A stretch of 5,006 bases of DNA from Competibacter_A sp003527885 (lineage in GTDB: Bacteria; Pseudomonadota; Gammaproteobacteria; Competibacterales; Competibacteraceae). This document shows, in pieces, positions 1 through 5,006 of this stretch (position 1 is its first letter; every line of letters begins with the position of its first letter). Made by a program: the position numbers and the translations under genes. The notes beneath the pieces were generated by a model. That model was not told where the DNA came from and did not search any database. It saw only the letters and a program-made list of their open reading frames with translations. The stretch covers positions 1 to 5,006 of the forward strand of contig DAORPQ010000133.1 of NCBI GenBank assembly GCA_035442025.1, read 5' to 3'.

Positions 1-1
1 A

Positions 2-1291
2 ACGCGCGAAGGGATCGCCAAAGCCGCCGACACCGACGACGGCACCGACATCAACAGTTTCAGCCAGTATTATTTCGGCGATCCCGCCACCGCCAACCCT
101 TATCATTATGGGATCGTGCCGGAAGTGACGGTCAACAGCCAAGGTGAAACTACGGTGGTGAAGCATTACGCCCTGGGCCGCATCGCCCGCGAGTTGGCCG
201 ACGTGCAGCCCGACCAAAAGACGGCGTACATGGGCGACGATGGCGCTTACACCGGCTTGTTCATGTTCGTGGCCGACCAACCCAAGGATTTGTCGCTCGG
301 GACGCTTTATGCGGCCAAATGGACCCAAACCAGCGTCGATAAGGGGGGGAGCGCTAAGCTTTCCTGGATCGAGCTCGGTCATGCCAGCGATGAGGAGATC
401 AAAGCATTAGTGGATGGCGGCATCAAATTCAGCCAGATTTTCGAGGTCGCCAACACCGATCCCGGCGATGCCAGTTTCAAAAAGGTCAAGACCTACACGG
501 GAACGGAGTGGCTGAAGCTCAAACCCGGCATGGAGAAAGCCGCCGCCTTCCTGGAAACCCGACGTTACGCGGCTTTGTTGGGGGCCACCACCGAGTTTTC
601 CAAAATGGAAGGCGTGACCCACAACGCCAGAGACAAAAAAGCCTACGTGGTGATTTCCCGGATCGAGGCGGGCATGACCGATGTCACCACCGATCCGCAA
701 AACGAGGTTCGTCTACCCCGCAACGACGGCGGCGCCATCTACGAGCTGACGCTTCAGAGCGGGCAAAAGGACGCGAGCGGAGCCGTGATCGATTCGGATT
801 ACGTGGCCAGCAGTATGGCCAGCATCCCCGAGTTGCTGGGTGGTTGGTTGGGGGTTGGCGCCGACGGCAAGACCGCGATCAAGGATGCCGAGGGCAACCG
901 CTGCCAGCAGGAATCGGTCTGCGGCGCCGACAACATCAAATTCGCCGAAAACGGCCGCACCCTGTTTATCGGCGAAGACACCAGCCGGCGCAACAACAAC
1001 TACGTTTGGGCGTTCAACGTCGATACCCGCAAGCTTTCCCGGATTCTGTCCACCCCTATGTACGCCGAAGCCACCGGCCTGCAAGCCGTGGAAAATTTGA
1101 ACGGCTTCAGTTACCTCATGAGCAATTTTCAGCATCCGGGCGAGGAAAGCCAGAAAGGCTCATTCAAGGGTGCGGGTGAAATCACCGAAGCGGCGGTGCT
1201 GGCCGAGATCGACGCCAAATGGAATCACCGCAAGAAAGCGGCCATCGGTTACATCGGCGCCGTCGGTGGCGCTCTCCCGGCGTTGAAATAA
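2..1291 (+). CDS. phoX: PhoX/DUF839-family phosphatase, 3' part (5'-truncated by window edge)
   Basis: The frame is open from base 2 with no stop until TAA at 1289-1291, so the gene starts upstream; the GTG at 116 is an internal codon, not the start. About 429 codons are visible. PhoX enzymes (PF05787) are large exported, Ca2+/Fe-dependent alkaline phosphatases that release phosphate from organic phosphoesters outside the cytoplasm. Family-like segments seen in order are NPYHYG near 97-114, GDDGAYTGLFMF near 233-268, KMEGVTHN near 605-628 (its Glu is a likely metal ligand), DNIKFAENGRTLFIGEDTS near 929-985, YAEATG near 1061-1078, and SNFQHPGEE near 1121-1147, which resembles the IQHPG motif of PhoX. 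The export signal, expected to be Tat-type, would lie outside the window. The gene converges on the dioxygenase gene, and a Pho box lies 1.8 kb away. The family call is firm; assignment as a true PhoX rather than another DUF839 protein is less certain. Confidence 0.85.
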   Translation, partial: TREGIAKAADTDDGTDINSFSQYYFGDPATANPYHYGIVPEVTVNSQGETTVVKHYALGRIARELADVQPDQKTAYMGDDGAYTGLFMFVADQPKDLSLGTLYAAKWTQTSVDKGGSAKLSWIELGHASDEEIKALVDGGIKFSQIFEVANTDPGDASFKKVKTYTGTEWLKLKPGMEKAAAFLETRRYAALLGATTEFSKMEGVTHNARDKKAYVVISRIEAGMTDVTTDPQNEVRLPRNDGGAIYELTLQSGQKDASGAVIDSDYVASSMASIPELLGGWLGVGADGKTAIKDAEGNRCQQESVCGADNIKFAENGRTLFIGEDTSRRNNNYVWAFNVDTRKLSRILSTPMYAEATGLQAVENLNGFSYLMSNFQHPGEESQKGSFKGAGEITEAAVLAEIDAKWNHRKKAAIGYIGAVGGALPALK

Positions 1292-1330
1292 GCTGGCCGA
1301 CGATTGGCCCATCCGGTCCATGCCGGGTTG

Positions 1331-1387
1331 GGTGGCTTTCCATCCATGAGTTCCTCCAGCCATTTGGTGCCGGAGGAACTTTCCACC
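1331..1387. terminator. Candidate bidirectional terminator hairpin between convergent genes
   Basis: A perfect 9-bp inverted repeat (AGTTCCTCC at 1349-1357 and GGAGGAACT at 1372-1380) sits between the phosphatase stop (1291) and the dioxygenase stop (1399). The stem can extend inwards by GC/GC (1359-1360 with 1369-1370) past one mismatch. An outer GGTGG/CCACC pair (1331-1335 with 1383-1387) could close a larger structure. The position between two convergent genes suits a shared terminator. Neither strand has a proper T-tract after the stem, so intrinsic termination would be weak; the structure may instead protect 3' ends or act with Rho. Confidence 0.45.
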
Positions 1388-1398
1388 GAAAAGCTCCC

Positions 1399-2205
1399 TC
1401 ACGTCCACAGCGCGCGGACGCCGAAATAAGCCACATCCTTGCAGCGGCGCAGTGCGCCTTTGAGCAGCGAGGCTTGCGGGTGGGTGCAAAAAGTCATACT
1501 GAGCACAATCCGCAACTCGTTGCTTTCCAGGCGGGTGACTTTGTGAAATACCCGCGCGCCCTCGAATATAATCAGGGTATTGGGTGGGGTCGGTACGACC
1601 CGCTCGCGTCCGTCCTGGCGGATGAGCAATTGCGCCGAGGACGGGCGCTCTTCCTTCAGGTGGCGGTTGACCAACGGCAGCAATACGGTGAAATGGCGGC
1701 CGTGGTAGAAGTTGTGGTCGTAATGCCAGCCGATGTGGTCACGGGGCCGGTCGTAGATCAGCAAGGAGCAGGAGTTTTGATCGTGGATCGGCGTGGGAGC
1801 GACCGGTTGGCCAATGACCGCCGAGCACGACCGCCGCAAATACCCGGATTGATAGAACGCCACGATTTCTGGGGCGAGACGGTGCAAATCTTCATAGGCG
1901 ACCGTACCGCCCTGCTTGTGCGCCGGGAAGTAGCTGCGCTCAGCGTGCCGACAACGCAGTGCAGCCTCGCGCAGCGAATCGAAAACCGGCGTCGGCAACG
2001 GTTGCGGAAGCACCGCGATCCGTTGCTGGAAGTCGGGCACTCGCTCCGGTAGCGTCTGGGGCAGGTTCAGAGCCGCGCCGTACTGGGTGACCCAATCGCG
2101 CTGCTGTGATTCCAGCCGACGATACCGCCGCCGTTGGCGCAGCGCGAGGCCGGTGACGGCCAGCGCGCCGGTGACAGCGGGAATCAACAGCGTTGCGGGG
2201 AGCAT
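1399..2205 (-). CDS. Membrane-anchored Fe(II)/2-oxoglutarate-dependent dioxygenase (prolyl-4-hydroxylase-like fold)
   Basis: This 268-residue protein carries the facial triad of 2OG-Fe(II) oxygenases: H161-Y-D163 (HxD), distal H221 and, eleven residues later, R232, which matches the Hx10-K/R spacing of prolyl-4-hydroxylase-like enzymes in which the basic residue binds the 2OG carboxylate. Such enzymes couple oxidative decarboxylation of 2-oxoglutarate to hydroxylation of a substrate. Residues 3-22 are a hydrophobic helix followed by the very basic stretch RQRRRYRR, which by the positive-inside rule places the catalytic domain in the cytoplasm, tethered to the inner membrane. The start is ATG at 2205-2203; the Shine-Dalgarno is weak (GAGA about 12 bases upstream). 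The gene begins 68 bases after the COG4947 esterase stop on the same strand, so co-transcription is plausible but not close-coupled. The substrate is not recognisable; a protein, a lipid or a small molecule are all open. Confidence 0.82.
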   Translation of the reverse strand: MLPATLLIPAVTGALAVTGLALRQRRRYRRLESQQRDWVTQYGAALNLPQTLPERVPDFQQRIAVLPQPLPTPVFDSLREAALRCRHAERSYFPAHKQGGTVAYEDLHRLAPEIVAFYQSGYLRRSCSAVIGQPVAPTPIHDQNSCSLLIYDRPRDHIGWHYDHNFYHGRHFTVLLPLVNRHLKEERPSSAQLLIRQDGRERVVPTPPNTLIIFEGARVFHKVTRLESNELRIVLSMTFCTHPQASLLKGALRRCKDVAYFGVRALWT

Positions 2206-2236
2206 GGGCTTTTTTCTCGCATAGGGAACCGAACCG

Positions 2237-2273
2237 TTCCGACCGAAAAGCCGGCTTACACGAGCGGTCGGGA
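2237..2273 (-). repeat. Intergenic inverted repeat between esterase and dioxygenase genes
   Basis: CCGACCG (2239-2245) and CGGTCGG (2265-2271) form a perfect 7-bp stem that can extend to nine pairs with one G-U. The 19-base loop holds the 10-bp palindrome AAGCCGGCTT (2248-2257). A second small repeat, GGAAC/GTTCC (2225-2240), adjoins it. The - strand transcript has no T-run after the stem, so this is a poor intrinsic terminator. It could be a partial attenuator or an mRNA-processing or stability element setting the ratio of esterase to dioxygenase. Confidence 0.4.
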
Positions 2274-3002
2274 TTACACGTACAGATCGACCATCTTGCG
2301 CCAGGCCGACGCGCTGTGGGCGCGGCCATGCCAGACATGCGGGGCGTGCCAGATGCCCTTATCCCACAGCGTGTTGCTGAAATAGCGGTTGTTGTCGAGG
2401 AAGGGATCCGCTTGGCCGACCGCCAGCACAATATCCAGTCGCCGCAGTTGATTCAGCAACTCCGGGTCATGCGCATTCGGCAGGAAGTGGCTGGGGGTGT
2501 GGAAATAAATCCGCTCGTCGTAATGCCCGTCGAACAGGTCACGGAAATGCTCCATCGCTCCGGTGAGGTCGTAGCGGCCGCTGAAGGCGGCCACTTTGGA
2601 AAAGCAATGCGGGTGGCGGAACGCGAAATTGAGCGCGTGGAATGCGCCGAAGCTGCATCCGTGGGCGATCACGCAGGTATGGGGGTTTTTAGCCCACATC
2701 AGCGGCAGCACCTCGTGCAACAGATAATCTTCATACTGTTGGTGCCGATGGATGCGATCCTGCGGCCGACTCCAAAAACAGTAAAGGCTTTCGTGATCGA
2801 TGCTGTCCACGCAATACAACTGCAAGTGGCCTTGCCGGATTTTCTGGTTCAGGACCGCTGCCAGTCCCAGGTCCTCGTATTCGTGGAACCGCGCGCAGCG
2901 GGTCGGAAAAACCAACACCTTGGCTCCCGCGTGACCGAACACCAGCAATTCCATGTCGCGCTGGAGGTGATGGCTATACCACTTGTGATATTCCCGGTTC
3001 AT
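2274..3002 (-). CDS. COG4947-type alpha/beta-hydrolase esterase
   Basis: This protein of 242 residues has the look of the COG4947 esterases. The N-terminus MNREYHKWYS, the early LVFGHAGAKVLVFPT segment (residues 20-34) and the nucleophile elbow G115-C-S117-F-G119 are diagnostic. The probable acid is D199 (GQADPF) and the probable base H229. Neither a signal peptide nor a membrane segment is visible, so it is likely cytoplasmic and hydrolyses an ester bond of unknown substrate. The start was placed at ATG 3002-3000 because GAGGAG lies 9 bases upstream, and a Pho box plus -10 lie further upstream. A longer in-frame start at 3146 would overlap the deacetylase gene, put the promoter inside the coding region and add 48 residues unlike the family. 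The family length is about 240 residues, which fits. The dioxygenase gene follows after 68 bases. Confidence 0.88.
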   Translation of the reverse strand: MNREYHKWYSHHLQRDMELLVFGHAGAKVLVFPTRCARFHEYEDLGLAAVLNQKIRQGHLQLYCVDSIDHESLYCFWSRPQDRIHRHQQYEDYLLHEVLPLMWAKNPHTCVIAHGCSFGAFHALNFAFRHPHCFSKVAAFSGRYDLTGAMEHFRDLFDGHYDERIYFHTPSHFLPNAHDPELLNQLRRLDIVLAVGQADPFLDNNRYFSNTLWDKGIWHAPHVWHGRAHSASAWRKMVDLYV

Positions 3003-3036
3003 GCTCGAAAACTCCTCAACACACTGAGTTTTGAGC
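3003..3036 (-). repeat. Imperfect inverted repeat spanning the esterase ribosome binding site
   Basis: On the - strand GCTCAAAACTC (3036-3026) can pair with GAGTTTTCGAGC (3014-3003) through 11 base pairs with one bulged C (3007) and an 11-base loop that contains part of the Shine-Dalgarno. The right arm ends directly at the ATG. If the predicted start of transcription near 3030 is right, only the inner five pairs would be in the RNA. The repeat could then act as a DNA operator overlapping +1; with a start further upstream it would be a translation-control hairpin. Confidence 0.4.
3012..3017 (-). promoter_or_regulatory. Ribosome binding site of the COG4947-type esterase
   Basis: GAGGAG on the - strand, 9 bases before the ATG at 3002-3000. 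It decides the start of this gene against the upstream in-frame codon at 3146. Confidence 0.8.
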
Positions 3037-3042
3037 AATTTA
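3037..3042 (-). promoter_or_regulatory. -10 element of the predicted PhoB-dependent promoter
   Basis: TAAATT on the - strand matches four of six bases of TATAAT. It begins exactly 10 bases after the Pho box, the same spacing as in the E. coli phoA and pstS promoters, where the Pho box replaces the -35. Transcription would start near 3030, giving a leader of about 28 bases. Confidence 0.65.
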
Positions 3043-3052
3043 GAGGAAAAAA

Positions 3053-3070
3053 TTGACAGGGTTATGACAG
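3053..3070 (-). promoter_or_regulatory. Pho box (PhoB operator) upstream of the esterase gene
   Basis: The - strand reads CTGTCAT-AACC-CTGTCAA: two 7-bp direct repeats separated by 4 bases (11-bp pitch), which is the architecture of the PhoB binding site. Both repeats keep the core CTGTCA intact; deviations are confined to the spacer, which is normally more AT-rich, and the last base. It lies 8 bases after the deacetylase stop codon and about 50 bases before the esterase ATG, and it points towards the esterase. PhoB~P bound here would recruit sigma-70 polymerase under phosphate limitation. Confidence 0.82.
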
Positions 3071-3078
3071 GGCGCAGC

Positions 3079-4038
3079 TCAGGCGATTTTGAAGAAATAG
3101 GCCAGCGCATCCCGTAGTCGGGCGTTTTCGGCGACCAGACCGTCATGGTCGAAATGACCGGCCTGAAGCACGAACAAGTCCCGATCGCCGGCTAGTGCGC
3201 TGTAAACGGCGAACTGGCCAGGCGGTGGCACCGCCGGATCGAAGCGGGCGGCGGCGATATGCACGGGAATTTTCAAGTGGCTAGCGGCGGTGGCGGCGTC
3301 GAAATAGCGCAGCGTCTCCAGCACGCGACCGTTTTGCCGCTGATAGCGGCGCACCGCCTCGCCGCTGCCGACGCAGGGCAGAGTCAGCCGTAGCGGATGG
3401 TGGCCGAAGCTGGGCACATTGAGATGGGCGCGGTGAAAGCGCTGGTCCCACGGTAGCGCCAGCGCGCCGACGCCGCCGCCGAAACTGATGCCCAGATAGT
3501 CCAGCCGCCGGGCCGCCACCGGAAACAGCTCCAGCAACGCCGAGGCCGCACACCAGACCGTATCGGCCGCGCAGCCGCCGAGGATGTAGCTTTCGGGCCG
3601 CTCGATCCCCCGCAAAACATGGTCGTCGGGTGCGGCGGGTAAATCGGGGCGGGCGCTCCGAGAGATACCGCGCGCACAGGGAAAGATCGCTGCCGCGCGC
3701 CGGAACGGCAGGTCGTAATCCGGCCCATCCCGGCCGCCGTAACCGTGACCCACCACCACGCCGCGCTCGACCGGTTCGTCGCGCGGGCGGGTCAACCAGC
3801 CGCCAATCCGCAAGCCGCCCAAGGAGGTAAACCGCACCAAAAACACCCGGCTCCGCGGTTGTGGGCTCGCGGTTTCCTGAAGTACTGGCGCTACGTTCGT
3901 GTGGCGGGCGCGGTCATAGAGATCGCGCCAGAAGGGGATGAAATCGGCGGGTTGTTCCGGGGTGGCGACGGCCAGCAGATCGGCCAGCGTATAGCCGTAG
4001 GCGGGATCAAACGGGAAGCTGTGGTGGAAAGCGGGCAT
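3079..4038 (-). CDS. Cephalosporin-C deacetylase / acetyl xylan esterase family hydrolase (AXE1, CE7-like)
   Basis: This 319-residue protein matches the AXE1/COG3458 fold over its full length; the Thermotoga enzyme of the family is about 325 residues. It shows the GHGYGGR oxyanion-hole motif (residues 97-103, with Y100 the likely oxyanion Tyr), the LRGIERPESY segment (142-151), the elbow G183-I-S185-F-G187, the ETLRYFD segment (241-247), D267 and H295 in AGHFDHDG. The Ser-Asp and Asp-His distances agree with the family triad. Such enzymes remove acetyl groups from sugars or cephalosporins. No signal peptide is seen, so it should be cytoplasmic. The start at ATG 4038-4036 lacks a clear Shine-Dalgarno, but an in-frame stop shortly upstream limits alternatives. 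Insertion-sequence debris begins 70 bases upstream, so its native promoter region may have been replaced. It ends 76 bases before the next gene, which has its own Pho-box promoter. Confidence 0.85.
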   Translation of the reverse strand: MPAFHHSFPFDPAYGYTLADLLAVATPEQPADFIPFWRDLYDRARHTNVAPVLQETASPQPRSRVFLVRFTSLGGLRIGGWLTRPRDEPVERGVVVGHGYGGRDGPDYDLPFRRAAAIFPCARGISRSARPDLPAAPDDHVLRGIERPESYILGGCAADTVWCAASALLELFPVAARRLDYLGISFGGGVGALALPWDQRFHRAHLNVPSFGHHPLRLTLPCVGSGEAVRRYQRQNGRVLETLRYFDAATAASHLKIPVHIAAARFDPAVPPPGQFAVYSALAGDRDLFVLQAGHFDHDGLVAENARLRDALAYFFKIA

Positions 4039-4107
4039 CGGCCGGGCCGTAATAGACGCAAGCGCTAGACGCCTTCATGGCCCCGCGTCGCGTTGACTCG
4101 ATGGTTG

Positions 4108-4212
4108 TCACGCCGGGCTGAAAACGGCTGAAATCCGAGGGTTCGGACAAGCACGATTCACTCTTGAACCGCCCCCGTGGGTGGCGCGAAGAGCACCGAT
4201 GGACCTCTTCAT
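4108..4212 (-). pseudogene. IS3-family OrfB N-terminal remnant
   Basis: An ATG at 4212-4210 overlaps the TGA of the upstream OrfA remnant (ATGA), as expected for IS3 orfA/orfB. The peptide starts MKRSIGALRATHGG, resembling the usual OrfB start (MKRFIDxHR...HGV). Similarity fades after about 14 residues, and the frame stops after 34 codons at 4108. The DDE catalytic domain is absent, so this is only a decayed scrap. Confidence 0.6.
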
Positions 4213-4352
4213 GGCTCGCACGGGCACTCGAACGTCGCTCGGGCAAAATAAACCGATACCTTGCGCAAAATCCCGTTGGCTTGGCGCCACTCCCTTACCT
4301 CTTGCTCCAGCGCCTTGATCCGCTGCCTCCCGGTACCCGCCAACCCCTCCCG
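4209..4352 (-). pseudogene. IS3-family OrfA C-terminal remnant
   Basis: In the same open frame as the IS66 fragment upstream, the residues REGL..GRQRIKALEQEVREW followed by RQANGILRKVSVYFARA match the leucine-zipper-like C-terminal end of IS3-family OrfA (typical wording RIKALE.EVRELRQANEILRKASAYFA). The N-terminal helix-turn-helix is missing. The frame stops at 4209-4211, overlapping the OrfB remnant in the next frame. Loss of the N-terminus and substitutions at conserved positions (Gly for Glu in ANEIL, Val for Ala in KASAYF) indicate an inactive relic. Confidence 0.78.
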
Positions 4353-4580
4353 TTCGCCGCCCGCGCCGGGACCAGCGAAGAAAAAAACCTTCCGTCCGAG
4401 AGCCACCGGTCGCAACGAACGTTCTACCGGGCTGTTGTCGATCTCCAGCCGTCGGTCGTCGCGGTGGCGGGTCAGCGCCGTCCGGCGGGTCGGCGCGTAG
4501 CGGATCGTCTCGGCCAAAGTCGACTTTTGCGAAATCTGTGACAGTGCTGTCGCAGCGCTGGCGGGATGAGCGGAAATCGC
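4350..4580 (-). pseudogene. IS66-family transposase (TnpC) C-terminal remnant
   Basis: The - strand frame encodes QKSTLAETIRYA, then LTRHRDDRRLEIDNSPVERSLRPVALGRK and FAGPGAGGER. These correspond in order to the conserved IS66 TnpC C-terminal block (KS.LA.AIRYA, LDDGRLEIDN..AERALRPVALGRKN, LFAGSDAGGER). The Glu of the PVERS segment, near 4424-4422, is the position of the catalytic Glu in the family. The rest of TnpC and the downstream C-terminal tail are absent; after GGER the frame runs straight into IS3 OrfA sequence. The left boundary of similarity, about 4580, is approximate. No IS66 terminal repeats are seen. Confidence 0.8.
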
Positions 4581-4842
4581 GGCGCGGTTCCGGCGGCGGC
4601 CTGAAGCGGATGGCTTGAAGCGGGAATGGCGCGCGCACGCTGGAATCGCCGGGAGACGCCTTGCGGCAACAGCGCCTACAGCGTCCCGATGCCCGAAGTG
4701 CGGCCGGCCCATAGCCACCGGCAATCCGGCGGATCGGGGGATTCGGCCCGGCGCGTGGGGTAGCGGTGCGTTCGATGGCTTCCGGGGCCGCATCGAACCG
4801 AAGCTGGCGGCGGTCATGGGCGGCCGGGCGTCGAAAAAGCGT
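4581..4842. other. Stretch without a recognisable gene
   Basis: Several GC-driven open frames cross this region on both strands, including a - strand frame (ATG at 4817) that runs without a stop into the IS66/IS3 chimera and a + strand frame with a lone CPKCG pair near 4690. None has a convincing family resemblance, good Shine-Dalgarno or plausible composition. It is probably decayed mobile-element sequence or the flank of the insertions. Confidence 0.5.
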
Positions 4843-5006
4843 TCAGCCGTCCAACACCTCGCGCAATTTGTCCAGCCGGATCGGTTTGATTAAAGTGATG
4901 ACCGAACGCAAGCCCTTGAATTCCGCCAACAAGCGGGCGTCCTTGGCGTAGTCGGGGTTATAGCCGGTGATGATGATCAGGTTGGCGTCGTAGTGTTGTT
5001 CCATCA
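4843..5006 (-). CDS. Response-regulator receiver domain, C-terminal end (partial)
   Basis: The - strand frame entering from the right edge encodes 53 residues from the ATG at 5004-5002 (likely an internal Met) to TGA at 4845-4843. The order hydrophobic LIIITGYN, helix region, SVITLIKPIRLDKLREVL matches the end of a CheY-like receiver: beta-4 with its conserved Thr/Ser, then the invariant Lys-Pro after beta-5, then alpha-5. The phospho-acceptor Asp would lie outside the window. The protein ends right after the receiver, so it is a single-domain regulator or a protein with a C-terminal receiver, such as a hybrid histidine kinase. Its target is unknown. Confidence 0.68.
   Translation of the reverse strand, partial: MEQHYDANLIIITGYNPDYAKDARLLAEFKGLRSVITLIKPIRLDKLREVLDG

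Noticed and set aside
1219..2052. Long + strand open frame of 277 codons opposite the dioxygenase gene
   Set aside because: It lies antisense to a gene with clear catalytic motifs, overlaps the phosphatase 3' end, and encodes a low-complexity Arg-rich peptide typical of GC-rich shadow frames.
2193..3056. Long + strand open frame of 287 codons opposite the COG4947-type esterase
   Set aside because: Its codons mirror the esterase on the other strand, there is no ribosome binding site, and no family motif is visible.
3003..3146. Extended N-terminus of the COG4947-type esterase from an in-frame codon at 3146
   Set aside because: It would overlap the 3' end of the deacetylase gene and cover the Pho box, -10 and Shine-Dalgarno; the added 48 residues look unlike the family, whose N-terminus begins at the internal MNREY.
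4536..4555. 20-bp near-palindrome CTGTGACAGTGCTGTCGCAG that resembles a regulatory site or a Pho half-site
   Set aside because: The two halves are inverted, not direct repeats, so it is not a Pho box. It falls within the IS66 relic coding for ALSQIS residues and has no gene start near it; most likely chance.
4825..4842. T-run on the - strand just after the receiver stop codon, as a terminator
   Set aside because: No convincing GC-rich stem precedes the five T residues.
4615..4893. + strand frame with a CPKCG motif suggestive of a zinc ribbon
   Set aside because: Only one Cys pair is present, the frame overlaps the receiver-domain gene on the other strand, and nothing else supports a protein.

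Overview
The window is GC-rich, densely coded bacterial DNA. The best guess for its source is a proteobacterium, probably a gammaproteobacterium. This rests on the codon use, a textbook Pho box (a proteobacterial PhoB operator) and the kinds of IS remnant present. No marker gene fixes the taxon.

Layout. (1) Bases 2-1291, + strand: the 3' part of a PhoX/DUF839-type phosphatase, whose 5' end lies outside the window. (2) Bases 1292-1398: a convergent intergenic gap with a strong inverted repeat, a candidate shared terminator. (3) Bases 1399-4038, - strand: three genes read leftwards. They are a cephalosporin-C deacetylase/acetyl xylan esterase-type hydrolase (4038-3079), a COG4947-type alpha/beta-hydrolase esterase (3002-2274) and a membrane-anchored Fe(II)/2-oxoglutarate dioxygenase (2205-1399). 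(4) Bases 4108 to about 4580, - strand: insertion-sequence debris. An IS66 transposase C-terminal fragment is fused in frame to the C-terminus of an IS3-family OrfA, and a decayed OrfB start follows. (5) Bases about 4581-4842: no recognisable gene. (6) Bases 4843-5006, - strand: the C-terminal end of a response-regulator receiver domain that enters from the right edge.

The most informative signal is regulatory. Just after the deacetylase stop codon, reading leftwards, there is a near-consensus Pho box (two CTGTCA repeats at 11-bp pitch). Exactly 10 bp further is a -10-like hexamer, and then a good Shine-Dalgarno in front of the COG4947 esterase. This predicts phosphate-starvation control of the esterase, and perhaps of the dioxygenase behind it. 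The locus faces a PhoX-type phosphatase gene, a family often found in Pho regulons. I infer a phosphate-limitation island that pairs a phosphatase with an esterase and a membrane-tethered hydroxylase of unknown substrates. The order of genes and the Pho box are seen directly; the shared physiological role is inference.
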